Assembly (NCBI RefSeq): GCF_947496485.1 | Contig: NZ_CANMCZ010000001.1 | Location: 491,596-555,595 of the forward strand | Direction of reading: 5' to 3' | DNA: 64,000 bases | Source of the DNA: an uncultured Winogradskyella sp. | Lineage (GTDB): Bacteria > Bacteroidota > Bacteroidia > Flavobacteriales > Flavobacteriaceae | Part shown: in pieces, positions 18,665-26,068 of the stretch | Numbering within the stretch: position 1 is the stretch's first letter | How the letters are laid out: each line of letters starts with the position of its first letter | The notes under the pieces: generated by a model | The model's input: the letters and a program-made list of their open reading frames with translations, nothing else | The model's database searches: none | Told to the model about the DNA's origin: nothing | Translations under genes and position numbers: made by a program

Positions 18665-19677
18665 TGATATTAGCTAAAAACATTTCATTAAAATCTTTTA
18701 ATACGTTTGGTATTGACGCTAATGCTAAATTGTTTTGCAATATCACATCTGTTGAAATTCTCCACAATGTTTTGCTAGAACAACACGAAAGTTCGCTTTT
18801 TATATTAGGAGGTGGAAGCAACATGTTGTTGACCAAAGATATTGACGCTTTAGTTTTACACATCAACTTAAAAGGTATTGAAGTTGTTAATGAAACTGAA
18901 AGCACGGTAACTATTAAAGCAATGGCTGGTGAAAACTGGCATGAGTTTGTACTTTGGTGTCTGAAACATAATTATGGAGGTTTAGAAAATCTATCACTAA
19001 TTCCAGGGAATATTGGAACAGCACCAATTCAAAATATTGGAGCATATGGTGTAGAATTAAAAGACGTTTTTGTGAGTTGTGAAGCTGTTCATATAAAAAA
19101 TCAGACTACTAAAACGTTCTCAAAAGCTGACTGCAATTTTGGATATAGAGAGTCAGTTTTTAAACAAGAATTAAACGGTGATTATATCATTACTAGCGTA
19201 AACCTTGAGCTTACAAAAAGCAATCATAGTTTACATATGGATTATGGCGCTATTAAAAATGAGTTAGAAGCTTTAAAAATTAAAAAACCCACTATTCAAG
19301 ATATATCAAGAGCTGTAATCGCCATAAGACAAAGTAAATTGCCAGACCCAAAAGAAATTGGCAACAGTGGTAGTTTTTTCAAAAATCCAATTATTTCAAG
19401 TAGGCAATTCAATCAGTTACAAGAAAATTTTCCAAATTTGCCTTACTATAAAATTTCAGAGGAGGAAGTAAAAGTTCCGGCAGGTTGGCTCATTGAAAAA
19501 GCTGGATTTAAAGGTAAACGTTTTAATGATTATGGTGTGCACAATAAACAGGCTCTGGTACTTGTTAATTATGGCAATGCAAATGGTAAAGACATTTTTG
19601 AATTAGCACAACTAATTAGAAAAACCGTAAAAAGAATTTTTGATATAACTATTGAAACCGAAGTGAATATTATATAA
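18664..19677 (+). CDS. murB: UDP-N-acetylmuramate dehydrogenase
   Basis: MurB reduces UDP-GlcNAc-enolpyruvate to UDP-MurNAc with NADPH and bound FAD, a committed step of peptidoglycan synthesis. The 337-residue length and the segment GYRESVFK mark the long type I (E. coli-like) form. FAD-binding signatures are ILGGGSNML near 47 and IPGNIGTAPIQNIGAYGVEL near 113. The catalytic Ser237 lies in GNSGSFFKNP and Glu333 in TETEVNII matches the general acid position (ETEV). The start overlaps the aminotransferase stop by one base. Confidence 0.95.
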   Translation: MILAKNISLKSFNTFGIDANAKLFCNITSVEILHNVLLEQHESSLFILGGGSNMLLTKDIDALVLHINLKGIEVVNETESTVTIKAMAGENWHEFVLWCLKHNYGGLENLSLIPGNIGTAPIQNIGAYGVELKDVFVSCEAVHIKNQTTKTFSKADCNFGYRESVFKQELNGDYIITSVNLELTKSNHSLHMDYGAIKNELEALKIKKPTIQDISRAVIAIRQSKLPDPKEIGNSGSFFKNPIISSRQFNQLQENFPNLPYYKISEEEVKVPAGWLIEKAGFKGKRFNDYGVHNKQALVLVNYGNANGKDIFELAQLIRKTVKRIFDITIETEVNII

Positions 19678-19680
19678 AAC

Positions 19681-19708
19681 AAAAGTCACAATTTAGATTG
19701 TGACTTTT
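19681..19708 (+). terminator. Hairpin terminator after murB
   Basis: A perfect 12-bp stem (19681-19692 with 19697-19708) with a 4-base loop begins 3 bases after the murB stop. The stem ends in TTTT and starts in AAAA, so it can work in either direction. Confidence 0.8.
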
Positions 19709-19874
19709 GAATTTAGAATAATTTTATTTGAAAATGCTATTAATCAACCTCTTAAGGAGTTAAAACCATTCTAATAATATATTGTGAGCACCTCTATATG
19801 GTGTATTTAATTATATTTACGTTTACAAATCCATTTTGGATGTTTTAAAAATAAAAAAATAAGATTTTAACATT

Positions 19875-20408
19875 TTGAGTATAACTCCTACAGAGCAAAA
19901 AATAATCGACTTTCTTCAAAAAGGAGATAAACGTGCGCTAAATTTACTTTATGAAAACTATTCTAACAGTCTTTATGGTGTTATTTTAAAAATAACGATT
20001 AATGAAGAAATTGCTCAAGATGCCTTACAAGAAACCTTTATTAAAGTCTGGAAAAATGCTTCAAAATATGATGCAAGTAAAGCTAAACTTTTTACTTGGT
20101 TGTTCCGGATAGCTAGGAACACAGCCATTGATAAATTAAGAAGTTTTAATAATCGTTACCAAAAAGAAGTCCAAATTGATACTTCTAACGTATATATCTT
20201 ACCAACAAGCAATATAAATCAAGATGTATTAGACATTAAAGAGCATGTTGGGAGATTAGATGAAAAGTATCAAATTGTGTTAGATGCCTTGTTTTTTCAA
20301 GGGATGACGCAGCAAGAAGCTAGTGACGAATTAGATATTCCGCTTGGTACTATTAAATCTAGATTAAAAATAGGATTACGTGAGCTTAAGAAAGTTTATA
20401 ATCCTTAA
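19875..20408 (+). CDS. ECF-type RNA polymerase sigma factor
   Basis: A 177-residue sigma-70 family factor of the extracytoplasmic-function type. Region 2 is at about 20-90 (LYENYSNSLYGVILKI, DALQETFIKVWKN, KLFTWLFRIARNTAIDKLR) and region 4 at about 120-172 (YQIVLDALFFQGMTQQEASDELDIPLGTIKSRLKIGLRELKK). It starts at TTG 19875; the next in-frame methionine is in region 4, so no shorter start can give a whole factor. An RskA-like anti-sigma gene follows 11 bases downstream, which gives it a clear partner. The inducing signal is unknown. Confidence 0.92.
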   Translation: MSITPTEQKIIDFLQKGDKRALNLLYENYSNSLYGVILKITINEEIAQDALQETFIKVWKNASKYDASKAKLFTWLFRIARNTAIDKLRSFNNRYQKEVQIDTSNVYILPTSNINQDVLDIKEHVGRLDEKYQIVLDALFFQGMTQQEASDELDIPLGTIKSRLKIGLRELKKVYNP

Positions 20409-20419
20409 ATTGTTTGATT

Positions 20420-21214
20420 ATGGATACAAAATTACATAACTTTTTAAAGTCTAACATACTCAATAAGTATTTGTTAGACGAAACTTCTATAGAAGAAACT
20501 AAAGAAGTAGAATATTTTATTTCTAACTACCCTGAAGCAGCAAAAGCATATGCAACGCTTCAAGATAACTTAGAAATTATTGCAAAAGCTGGAGCAGTGG
20601 ATGTGCCTAATAATATCTTAAAAGATATTTTAGTGTCACTTGACGAAAAGAATGACACTAAAGTGATTCAGCTTGTTCAGAATAGAAAAACACCATGGTA
20701 TAGTATTGCCGCGAGTGCAGCTGCGGTATTATTTGCAGCCACTTCATTTATGTTATATCAAAAAAATCAGAATTTAAACAAAGAGAATAACATCGTTATC
20801 GAAGAAATTTTTGATTTGAGAAGTGATATTGAGAATAACAATTCAAAATTAGATGAACTCTCTAGAGAGTTATTGAAACTGAATAATCCAGATTCTAAAA
20901 AATATGTTTTCAATGGTAATGAGCGTGCTAAAAACTTAAAAACTGTTGCATATATTAATCCAGTGGAAAAAACATCTATGATTGATGTCATTACTTTACC
21001 TCAATTACCAAAAGATCAGCATTACCAAATTTGGGCAGAATTGCAAGATAGAATGGTTAACTTAGGTATTCTTGACGAAGCAGATCGTAAATTGAAACAA
21101 ATTCCATATATGGAAGATGCGTTAGCATTGAGCATTAAAATAGGAAAAGATGGTGATACTGCCAATGAAAATAATACTGAAGTTGCGGAGATATCTTTAA
21201 AAAAGGAAGAATAA
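20420..21214 (+). CDS. RskA-type anti-sigma factor
   Basis: A 264-residue bitopic protein. The N-terminal 90 residues form the cytoplasmic sigma-binding part (YLLDETSIEETKEVEYFISNYPEA is typical of ASD-like domains), one membrane helix follows (YSIAAsaaavlfaatSFMLY, about 94-113), then a coiled segment and a C-terminal RskA domain (MIDVITLPQLPKDQHYQIW, VNLGILDE). It probably holds the sigma factor encoded just upstream at the inner membrane. A TTG six bases earlier is also in frame, but ATG 20420 is preferred. Confidence 0.88.
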   Translation: MDTKLHNFLKSNILNKYLLDETSIEETKEVEYFISNYPEAAKAYATLQDNLEIIAKAGAVDVPNNILKDILVSLDEKNDTKVIQLVQNRKTPWYSIAASAAAVLFAATSFMLYQKNQNLNKENNIVIEEIFDLRSDIENNNSKLDELSRELLKLNNPDSKKYVFNGNERAKNLKTVAYINPVEKTSMIDVITLPQLPKDQHYQIWAELQDRMVNLGILDEADRKLKQIPYMEDALALSIKIGKDGDTANENNTEVAEISLKKEE

Positions 21215-21223
21215 AACATTTAT

Positions 21224-21273
21224 TATACATAAAAAAGAGGCACATTAATTAATGTGCCTCTTTTTTATGTATA
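21224..21273. terminator. 50-base perfect palindrome, bidirectional terminator
   Basis: Bases 21224-21248 are the exact reverse complement of 21249-21273: 25 bp arms with no loop. The core holds GAGGCACATTAA, flanked by six A on the left and six T on the right, so a terminator stem with a T-tract forms on both strands. It lies between the convergent anti-sigma and aquaporin genes. Confidence 0.88.
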
Positions 21274-21284
21274 AGTTTTTAAAC

Positions 21285-21971
21285 TTATTCTTTTTCAAAT
21301 AATGTTTTGTGGATAATTCCACCGATAATAGCACCAACAATTGGAGCTACCCAAAACAACCAAACTTGAGCCAAGTGACCTCCATCAGAAAATAATGCCT
21401 GACTTAAAGATCTCGCAGGATTTACAGATGTATTTGAAATAGGAATACTGATTAGGTGAATTAAAGTTAATGCTAAACCAATAGCTATTGGCGCAAAACC
21501 TTTAGGAGCTCTAACATTTGTACTTCCTAATATAACAATTAAAAAAAATGCAGTTAAAACAACTTCAGCAACTAATACAGACATCATACTGTAACCATCT
21601 GGTGACAAAGCATCATAACCATTTGAAGCAAAACCGCCTACAGATTCAAATCCAGCTTTACCAGAAAATATAAGATAAAGTACACCCGCCGCAGCAATTG
21701 CTCCAACAACTTGCGCAACAATGTAGCCAATTAAATCTTTGGCTTCAAATTTTCCACCAGCCCAAAGCCCAATAGACACAGCTGGATTAAAATGTCCTCC
21801 AGAAATATGCCCAACAGCATAGGCCATAGTTAATACAGTAAGACCAAATGCTAAAGCAACGCCTACAAATCCAATTCCTAATTCTGGAAATCCGGCAGCA
21901 AAAATTGCACTACCACAACCACCAAACACAAGCCAAAATGTTCCGAATAACTCTGCGAATAATTTTTTCAT
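21285..21971 (-). CDS. aqpZ: Aquaporin Z-type water channel
   Basis: An inner-membrane water channel of the MIP family, 228 residues, with six helices. Both half-helix motifs are present: [10 protein letters not shown] near 60 and [10 protein letters not shown] near 183. The start [22 protein letters not shown] is the conserved AqpZ N-terminus with the Cys position of bacterial AqpZ. It is a single-gene unit; the long gap upstream (21972-22196) separates it from a divergent small membrane-protein gene. Confidence 0.93.
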   Translation of the reverse strand: MKKLFAELFGTFWLVFGGCGSAIFAAGFPELGIGFVGVALAFGLTVLTMAYAVGHISGGHFNPAVSIGLWAGGKFEAKDLIGYIVAQVVGAIAAAGVLYLIFSGKAGFESVGGFASNGYDALSPDGYSMMSVLVAEVVLTAFFLIVILGSTNVRAPKGFAPIAIGLALTLIHLISIPISNTSVNPARSLSQALFSDGGHLAQVWLFWVAPIVGAIIGGIIHKTLFEKE

Positions 21972-22077
21972 AATTGATTAATAATTTAGTTAGTAATAAA
22001 TGTTTTAATAATAATGTGACACAAAATCAACAAGTTAAGTCACAATTGAATTAATAAGAAAATAAATGTAAAAGCAT

Positions 22078-22162
22078 TACCTTTGTATCAGATTAAGGGA
22101 TTAAAATGAAACATTCTTGTTTAAAAACTAAAATATTAAAGAAAAATATTTTTTGAATGTTC
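22078..22162 (+). promoter_or_regulatory. -7 box and structured leader upstream of a small membrane-protein gene
   Basis: TACCTTTG at 22078-22085 is a full TAnnTTTG match, though no -33 TTTG is visible. Downstream, the leader can fold into a nested hairpin: 22108-22116 pairs with 22155-22162 (one bulged A), and inside it 22130-22137 pairs with 22145-22152. The gene's ATG is at 22197, so the untranslated leader would be about 105 bases. A 16-codon reading frame starts at 22106 within it. The regulatory role is inference. Confidence 0.35.
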
Positions 22163-22196
22163 CATCTGGCAACTAAACAACAATAGATATCAGCAG

Positions 22197-22400
22197 ATGA
22201 AATTACTACTACTCACATTAGGGTTATTGGCATTAGGAATAGCAGGAATTGCCATAAAAATATGGGCTAAAAAAGACGGCAAATTTGCTGGTACCTGCGC
22301 TAGTCAAAACCCAATGCTCAACAAAGAAGGAGAAGCTTGCGGTTTTTGCGGAAAAACACCAGACCAATACCAAGATTGCAACGAACCACAACATTCATAA
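22197..22400 (+). CDS. Small Cys-rich membrane protein, unknown function
   Basis: A 67-residue protein with one N-terminal helix (LLLLTLGLLALGIAGIAIKIW) and a short soluble tail with four cysteines in CASQNP, ACGFCGKTP and YQDCNEP. Small proteins of this type recur in Flavobacteriia as membrane or secreted proteins of unknown role. The CGFCG segment could bind metal or form disulfides; that is inference. It sits 6 bases before a glycosyltransferase gene and is probably co-transcribed with it. Confidence 0.7.
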   Translation: MKLLLLTLGLLALGIAGIAIKIWAKKDGKFAGTCASQNPMLNKEGEACGFCGKTPDQYQDCNEPQHS

Positions 22401-22406
22401 GCCTTA

Positions 22407-23519
22407 ATGATTCTTCCCTCAATACTATTCTATACATTTGTAGGAATTGTTAGTATTCAAGTTACTTATTACCTTGGTTTTCTTTTCTCTTTTGCCATAA
22501 AACGTGCTGAGACAAGATTAAAAAAGAATATCCCAATTTCTATAATTATCTGTGCAAAAAATGAAGCGGAAAACTTAAAGAAAAACCTTCCTTTAATATT
22601 AAGTCAAGAGTATTCAAATTTTGAAATTGTTTTAGTTAATGATAGTTCTTCAGATAACACATTAAAAATAATGAAAGAATTTGAGGCCAAGCACAATAAC
22701 ATAACGCTTGTAGATGTAAAAACAAATGAGACGTTTTGGGGTAACAAAAAATATGCTCTAACACTTGGTATAAAAGCTTCAAAATATGACTTTTTAGTAT
22801 TTACAGATGCTGACTGTTCCCCAAACTCTAATAAATGGTTAGCACATATTAGTGGCAATTTTTCTAATCAAAAGTCTATAGTTTTAGGTTATGGATCTTA
22901 TGCTAAAAAACGATTTTCTTTTTTAAATAAAATCATAAGATTTGAAACTGTAATGACAGCCTTACAATACTTTTCATATGCTAATTTAGGTTTGCCATAC
23001 ATGGGTGTTGGAAGAAATATGGCTTATAGAAAAGAATTGTTTTTTAATAATTCTGGTTTTAATAATCATATGTCAATAAAATCTGGAGATGATGATTTAT
23101 TTATAAATGAAGTTGCCAACAAAACAAACACTTCTATATGCTTTACCAACGATAGTTTTACAATTTCAGAGCCTAAAACTTCTTTTAGAGCATGGATTCT
23201 ACAGAAAAGGCGACATATAAGTACCGCAAAATATTATAAAGTAAAACACAAATTTTTCTTAGGATTATTTTATACCTCTCAATTGTTATTCTGGATTTTA
23301 GGCACAATACTATTAATGTTTAGCGACAATTGGCCATGGATTTTGGCACTAATAGTACTACGATTTTTTATTCAATTACTGTGTTTTGGTTTTACATCAA
23401 AAAAACTTGGTGAAATTGACCTCATCATATTTTCGCCTATTCTAGAATTATTTTTAATTACTACGCAATTAAGTATCTTTATTGCTAATCTTATATCTAA
23501 ACCCAAACATTGGAAATAA
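22407..23519 (+). CDS. Glycosyltransferase family 2, membrane-bound
   Basis: A 370-residue GT-A fold enzyme with an N-terminal helix, a catalytic domain (ISIIICAKNEAENL near 44, VLVNDSSSDNT near 76, FTDADCSPNS near 130, KSGDDDLFINEVA near 224, QKRRH near 269) and two C-terminal helices (FFLGLFYTSQLLFWILGTILLMF, LALIVLRFFIQLLCF). The DAD motif binds the metal and nucleotide sugar. It likely transfers a sugar to a lipid or polysaccharide at the inner membrane; donor and acceptor are not known. Its end overlaps the start of the next gene, a sigma factor, by 10 bases. Confidence 0.85.
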   Translation: MILPSILFYTFVGIVSIQVTYYLGFLFSFAIKRAETRLKKNIPISIIICAKNEAENLKKNLPLILSQEYSNFEIVLVNDSSSDNTLKIMKEFEAKHNNITLVDVKTNETFWGNKKYALTLGIKASKYDFLVFTDADCSPNSNKWLAHISGNFSNQKSIVLGYGSYAKKRFSFLNKIIRFETVMTALQYFSYANLGLPYMGVGRNMAYRKELFFNNSGFNNHMSIKSGDDDLFINEVANKTNTSICFTNDSFTISEPKTSFRAWILQKRRHISTAKYYKVKHKFFLGLFYTSQLLFWILGTILLMFSDNWPWILALIVLRFFIQLLCFGFTSKKLGEIDLIIFSPILELFLITTQLSIFIANLISKPKHWK

Positions 23520-24055
23520 ACGAAGCCATAAATAAAGCCAAAAAGAATGATCAAATTGCTTTCAATTTTTTACTAGATACCTTTTGGAATGACGTATATG
23601 CATTTCAACTAAAACGAACAGAAAATGAAAACGATAGTGAAGACATAACTATACAGACATTTTCTAAGGCTTTTGATAAGATTAACACCTATAACGAAGA
23701 TTATAAGTTCAAAACGTGGCTAATCACCATTTCTAAGAATATTCATATTGATTTGGTCAGAAAACAAAAAAAGTCAATTAGAAATACATCTAAAGACAAT
23801 GAAGACAACTATTTCGATATTGTTGACGACTCGCCTACTCCTGAGGATAAAATTATTACGGAACAAAATCTCGCAAAATTGCTGCGTGATATAAAAAAAC
23901 TAAAACCACACTATCAAGAAGTAATTAATTTAAGGTATTTTCAAGAATTGAGTTATAAAGAGATTTCTGAAGAATTGAAAGAACCTATAAACAATGTGAA
24001 GGTAAAACTACTTAGAGCTAAAAAGCTACTTGCTGAAATCATTACCAAAACATAA
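23510..24055 (+). CDS. ECF-type RNA polymerase sigma factor
   Basis: A 181-residue sigma factor with region 2 at about 15-85 (FNFLLDTFWNDVYAFQL, DITIQTFSKAFDKI, FKTWLITISKNIHIDLVRKQ) and region 4 at about 130-178 (HYQEVINLRYFQELSYKEISEELKEPINNVKVKLLRAKKLL). The whole frame contains no ATG, so TTG 23510, lying 10 bases inside the glycosyltransferase gene, is the best start. No anti-sigma gene is adjacent. Coupling to a glycosyltransferase and a small membrane protein suggests control of a cell-envelope process, by inference. Confidence 0.88.
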   Translation: MEINEAINKAKKNDQIAFNFLLDTFWNDVYAFQLKRTENENDSEDITIQTFSKAFDKINTYNEDYKFKTWLITISKNIHIDLVRKQKKSIRNTSKDNEDNYFDIVDDSPTPEDKIITEQNLAKLLRDIKKLKPHYQEVINLRYFQELSYKEISEELKEPINNVKVKLLRAKKLLAEIITKT

Positions 24056-24149
24056 TATTTTTATTTAATTATTGTACCTCCTATCTCACCCTGCTTTGAT
24101 TAATTTTAATTTTTTACTTCGTATCTTCGCATTCCGAAATTGAAACTGC

Positions 24150-25022
24150 ATGGAAACCAAAGTTGCTTCAAATATTTTACCAGAGCGAAAACCTAAATGG
24201 CTGAGGGTAAAATTACCAACAGGTAAAAAATATACTGAACTAAGAAGTTTAGTAGATAAGTACAAGCTTAATACGATTTGCACTTCTGGGAGCTGCCCAA
24301 ATATGGGAGAATGTTGGGGAGAAGGTACAGCTACTTTTATGATTTTAGGAAATATATGTACGCGTTCTTGTGGGTTTTGCGGTGTAAAAACCGGACGACC
24401 GGAAACTGTGGATTGGGATGAACCAGAAAAAGTAGCACGTTCCATTAAGCTCATGCAAATTAAACATGCCGTTTTAACAAGTGTAGATAGAGATGATTTA
24501 AAAGATATGGGAAGTATCATGTGGTCAGAAACTGTGAAAGCAGTAAGACGTATGAATCCTGAAACTACGCTTGAAACTCTAATTCCAGATTTTCAAGGTA
24601 TAGAGAAACACATCGATCGAATTATAGATGTAGCTCCAGAAGTGGTTTCCCATAATATTGAGACGGTTAAAAGACTAACTCGAGAAGTTAGAATACAAGC
24701 CAAGTACGATCGTAGTATGGGAGTTTTAAAATATTTAAAACAACAAGGACAACGAAGAACTAAATCTGGAATTATGCTAGGCTTAGGTGAAAAAAGAGAG
24801 GAAGTTATAGAAACCCTTCATGATTTGCGCAAAAATGATGTCGATGTTGTTACAATAGGTCAATACCTCCAACCTAGCAAAAAGCATTTACCAGTAAAGC
24901 AATTTATCAATCCAGAGCAATTTGATGAATACAAGGCTATCGGTTTAGATTTAGGCTTTAGACATGTGGAGAGTAGTGCTTTAGTAAGATCTTCTTATAA
25001 AGCTCAAAAACACATTAATTAA
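24150..25022 (+). CDS. lipA: Lipoyl synthase
   Basis: LipA is a radical-SAM enzyme that inserts two sulfurs into octanoyl groups on lipoyl domains of 2-oxo acid dehydrogenases. The 290-residue protein carries the auxiliary cluster cysteines Cys44, Cys49 and Cys55 ([12 protein letters not shown]) and the radical-SAM cysteines Cys70, Cys74 and Cys77 (CTRSCGFC). The C-terminal RSSY motif that contributes Ser to the auxiliary cluster is present. It overlaps the following gap gene by one base (TAATG). A near-consensus box TATCTTCG lies at 24122-24129. Confidence 0.96.
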   Translation: METKVASNILPERKPKWLRVKLPTGKKYTELRSLVDKYKLNTICTSGSCPNMGECWGEGTATFMILGNICTRSCGFCGVKTGRPETVDWDEPEKVARSIKLMQIKHAVLTSVDRDDLKDMGSIMWSETVKAVRRMNPETTLETLIPDFQGIEKHIDRIIDVAPEVVSHNIETVKRLTREVRIQAKYDRSMGVLKYLKQQGQRRTKSGIMLGLGEKREEVIETLHDLRKNDVDVVTIGQYLQPSKKHLPVKQFINPEQFDEYKAIGLDLGFRHVESSALVRSSYKAQKHIN

Positions 25023-26038
25023 TGATTTCGGTTGCCATAAACGGATTTGGCAGAATTGGTCGTCGTGTTTTTAGACTAGCGCTTCAACATCCACATATAC
25101 AAATCGTTGCTGTTAATGATTTAGCAGATGCTAGAACATTGAGTCACTTGTTAAAGTATGATAGTATACATGGTGTTTTAAAAGAAACTATTTCATTCGA
25201 TGACAATCACATTATCGTCAATAATACTTCTATTCCGCTCTATAACCAATCGCATCCAAAATCCATTGATTGGTCAAAAGAAAAACCCGACTTCGTTATA
25301 GAATCTACAGGGAAATTCAAAACTAAAACTGATCTTCAATATCATATAAAAAATGGAGCAAAACGTGTTATATTATCTGTTCCATCATTAGAAGATGATA
25401 TTAAAACTATCGTTTTAGGGGTCAATGATAATTTAACGGATGGTACGGAAAAAATTCTATCCAACGCATCTTGCACTACCAACAATGCAGCACCAATGAT
25501 TGCTTTGATTAATGAACATTTTGGAATTAAACAAGCTTACATTACAACAATACATTCTTATACAACTGACCAGAGTCTTCACGACCAGCCACATAGAGAT
25601 TTAAGACGTGCCAGAGCAGCAGGACAATCCATAGTACCAACAACAACAGGAGCAGCAAAAGCATTAACTAAGATTTTCCCAGATTTAGCAGAGGTTATAG
25701 GTGGTTGTGGTATTAGAGTTCCTGTAGCTAATGGCTCTTTAACAGATATCACTATAAATGTTGAAAAATCAACTTCAATAAAAGAAGTCAATTCAATTTT
25801 TAAAAACGCAGCTTCATCAAGATTAGAAGGTATTTTGGAATATACTGAAGACCCAATTGTATCTATTGATATTGTTGGTAATCCACACTCTTGCATTTTT
25901 GATTCACAGATGACTTCCGTTATTGGTAATATGGTAAAAATAGTAGGTTGGTACGATAATGAAACAGGCTATAGTACTAGAATTTTAGATTTATTATGCA
26001 ATTTATCGGACAAAAAAGCACTTTTGTCGAATAAATAA
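25022..26038 (+). CDS. gap: Type I glyceraldehyde-3-phosphate dehydrogenase
   Basis: This 338-residue NAD-dependent dehydrogenase oxidises glyceraldehyde 3-phosphate with phosphate. The NAD site is NGFGRIGRRVFR at 7-18 and Asp33 follows the second strand, which favours NAD. The nucleophile Cys151 sits in SNASCTTN and His178 in TTIHSYTTDQ; the phosphate-binding DLRRARAAGQSIVPTTTGAAKA is intact. Unlike most GapA proteins (SCTTNCLAP), the second Cys is replaced (SCTTNNAAP). It is probably a second GapA-type paralogue rather than the main glycolytic enzyme, but that is inference. It is translationally coupled to lipA. Confidence 0.9.
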   Translation: MISVAINGFGRIGRRVFRLALQHPHIQIVAVNDLADARTLSHLLKYDSIHGVLKETISFDDNHIIVNNTSIPLYNQSHPKSIDWSKEKPDFVIESTGKFKTKTDLQYHIKNGAKRVILSVPSLEDDIKTIVLGVNDNLTDGTEKILSNASCTTNNAAPMIALINEHFGIKQAYITTIHSYTTDQSLHDQPHRDLRRARAAGQSIVPTTTGAAKALTKIFPDLAEVIGGCGIRVPVANGSLTDITINVEKSTSIKEVNSIFKNAASSRLEGILEYTEDPIVSIDIVGNPHSCIFDSQMTSVIGNMVKIVGWYDNETGYSTRILDLLCNLSDKKALLSNK

Positions 26039-26039
26039 T

Positions 26040-26047
26040 TATATTTG
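26040..26047 (+). promoter_or_regulatory. -7 box upstream of the TPR hybrid kinase gene
   Basis: TATATTTG, a full TAnnTTTG match, lies just after the gap stop codon and 21 bases before the kinase ATG. No -33 element is seen at the right distance. Confidence 0.4.
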
Positions 26048-26068
26048 TTCAAATTAAAGTGAGCTGAA

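Noticed and set aside
22106..22156. 16-codon frame as a real small protein gene
   Set aside because: It is very short, Lys-rich, inside a hairpin and without family resemblance; it is kept only as part of the leader structure.
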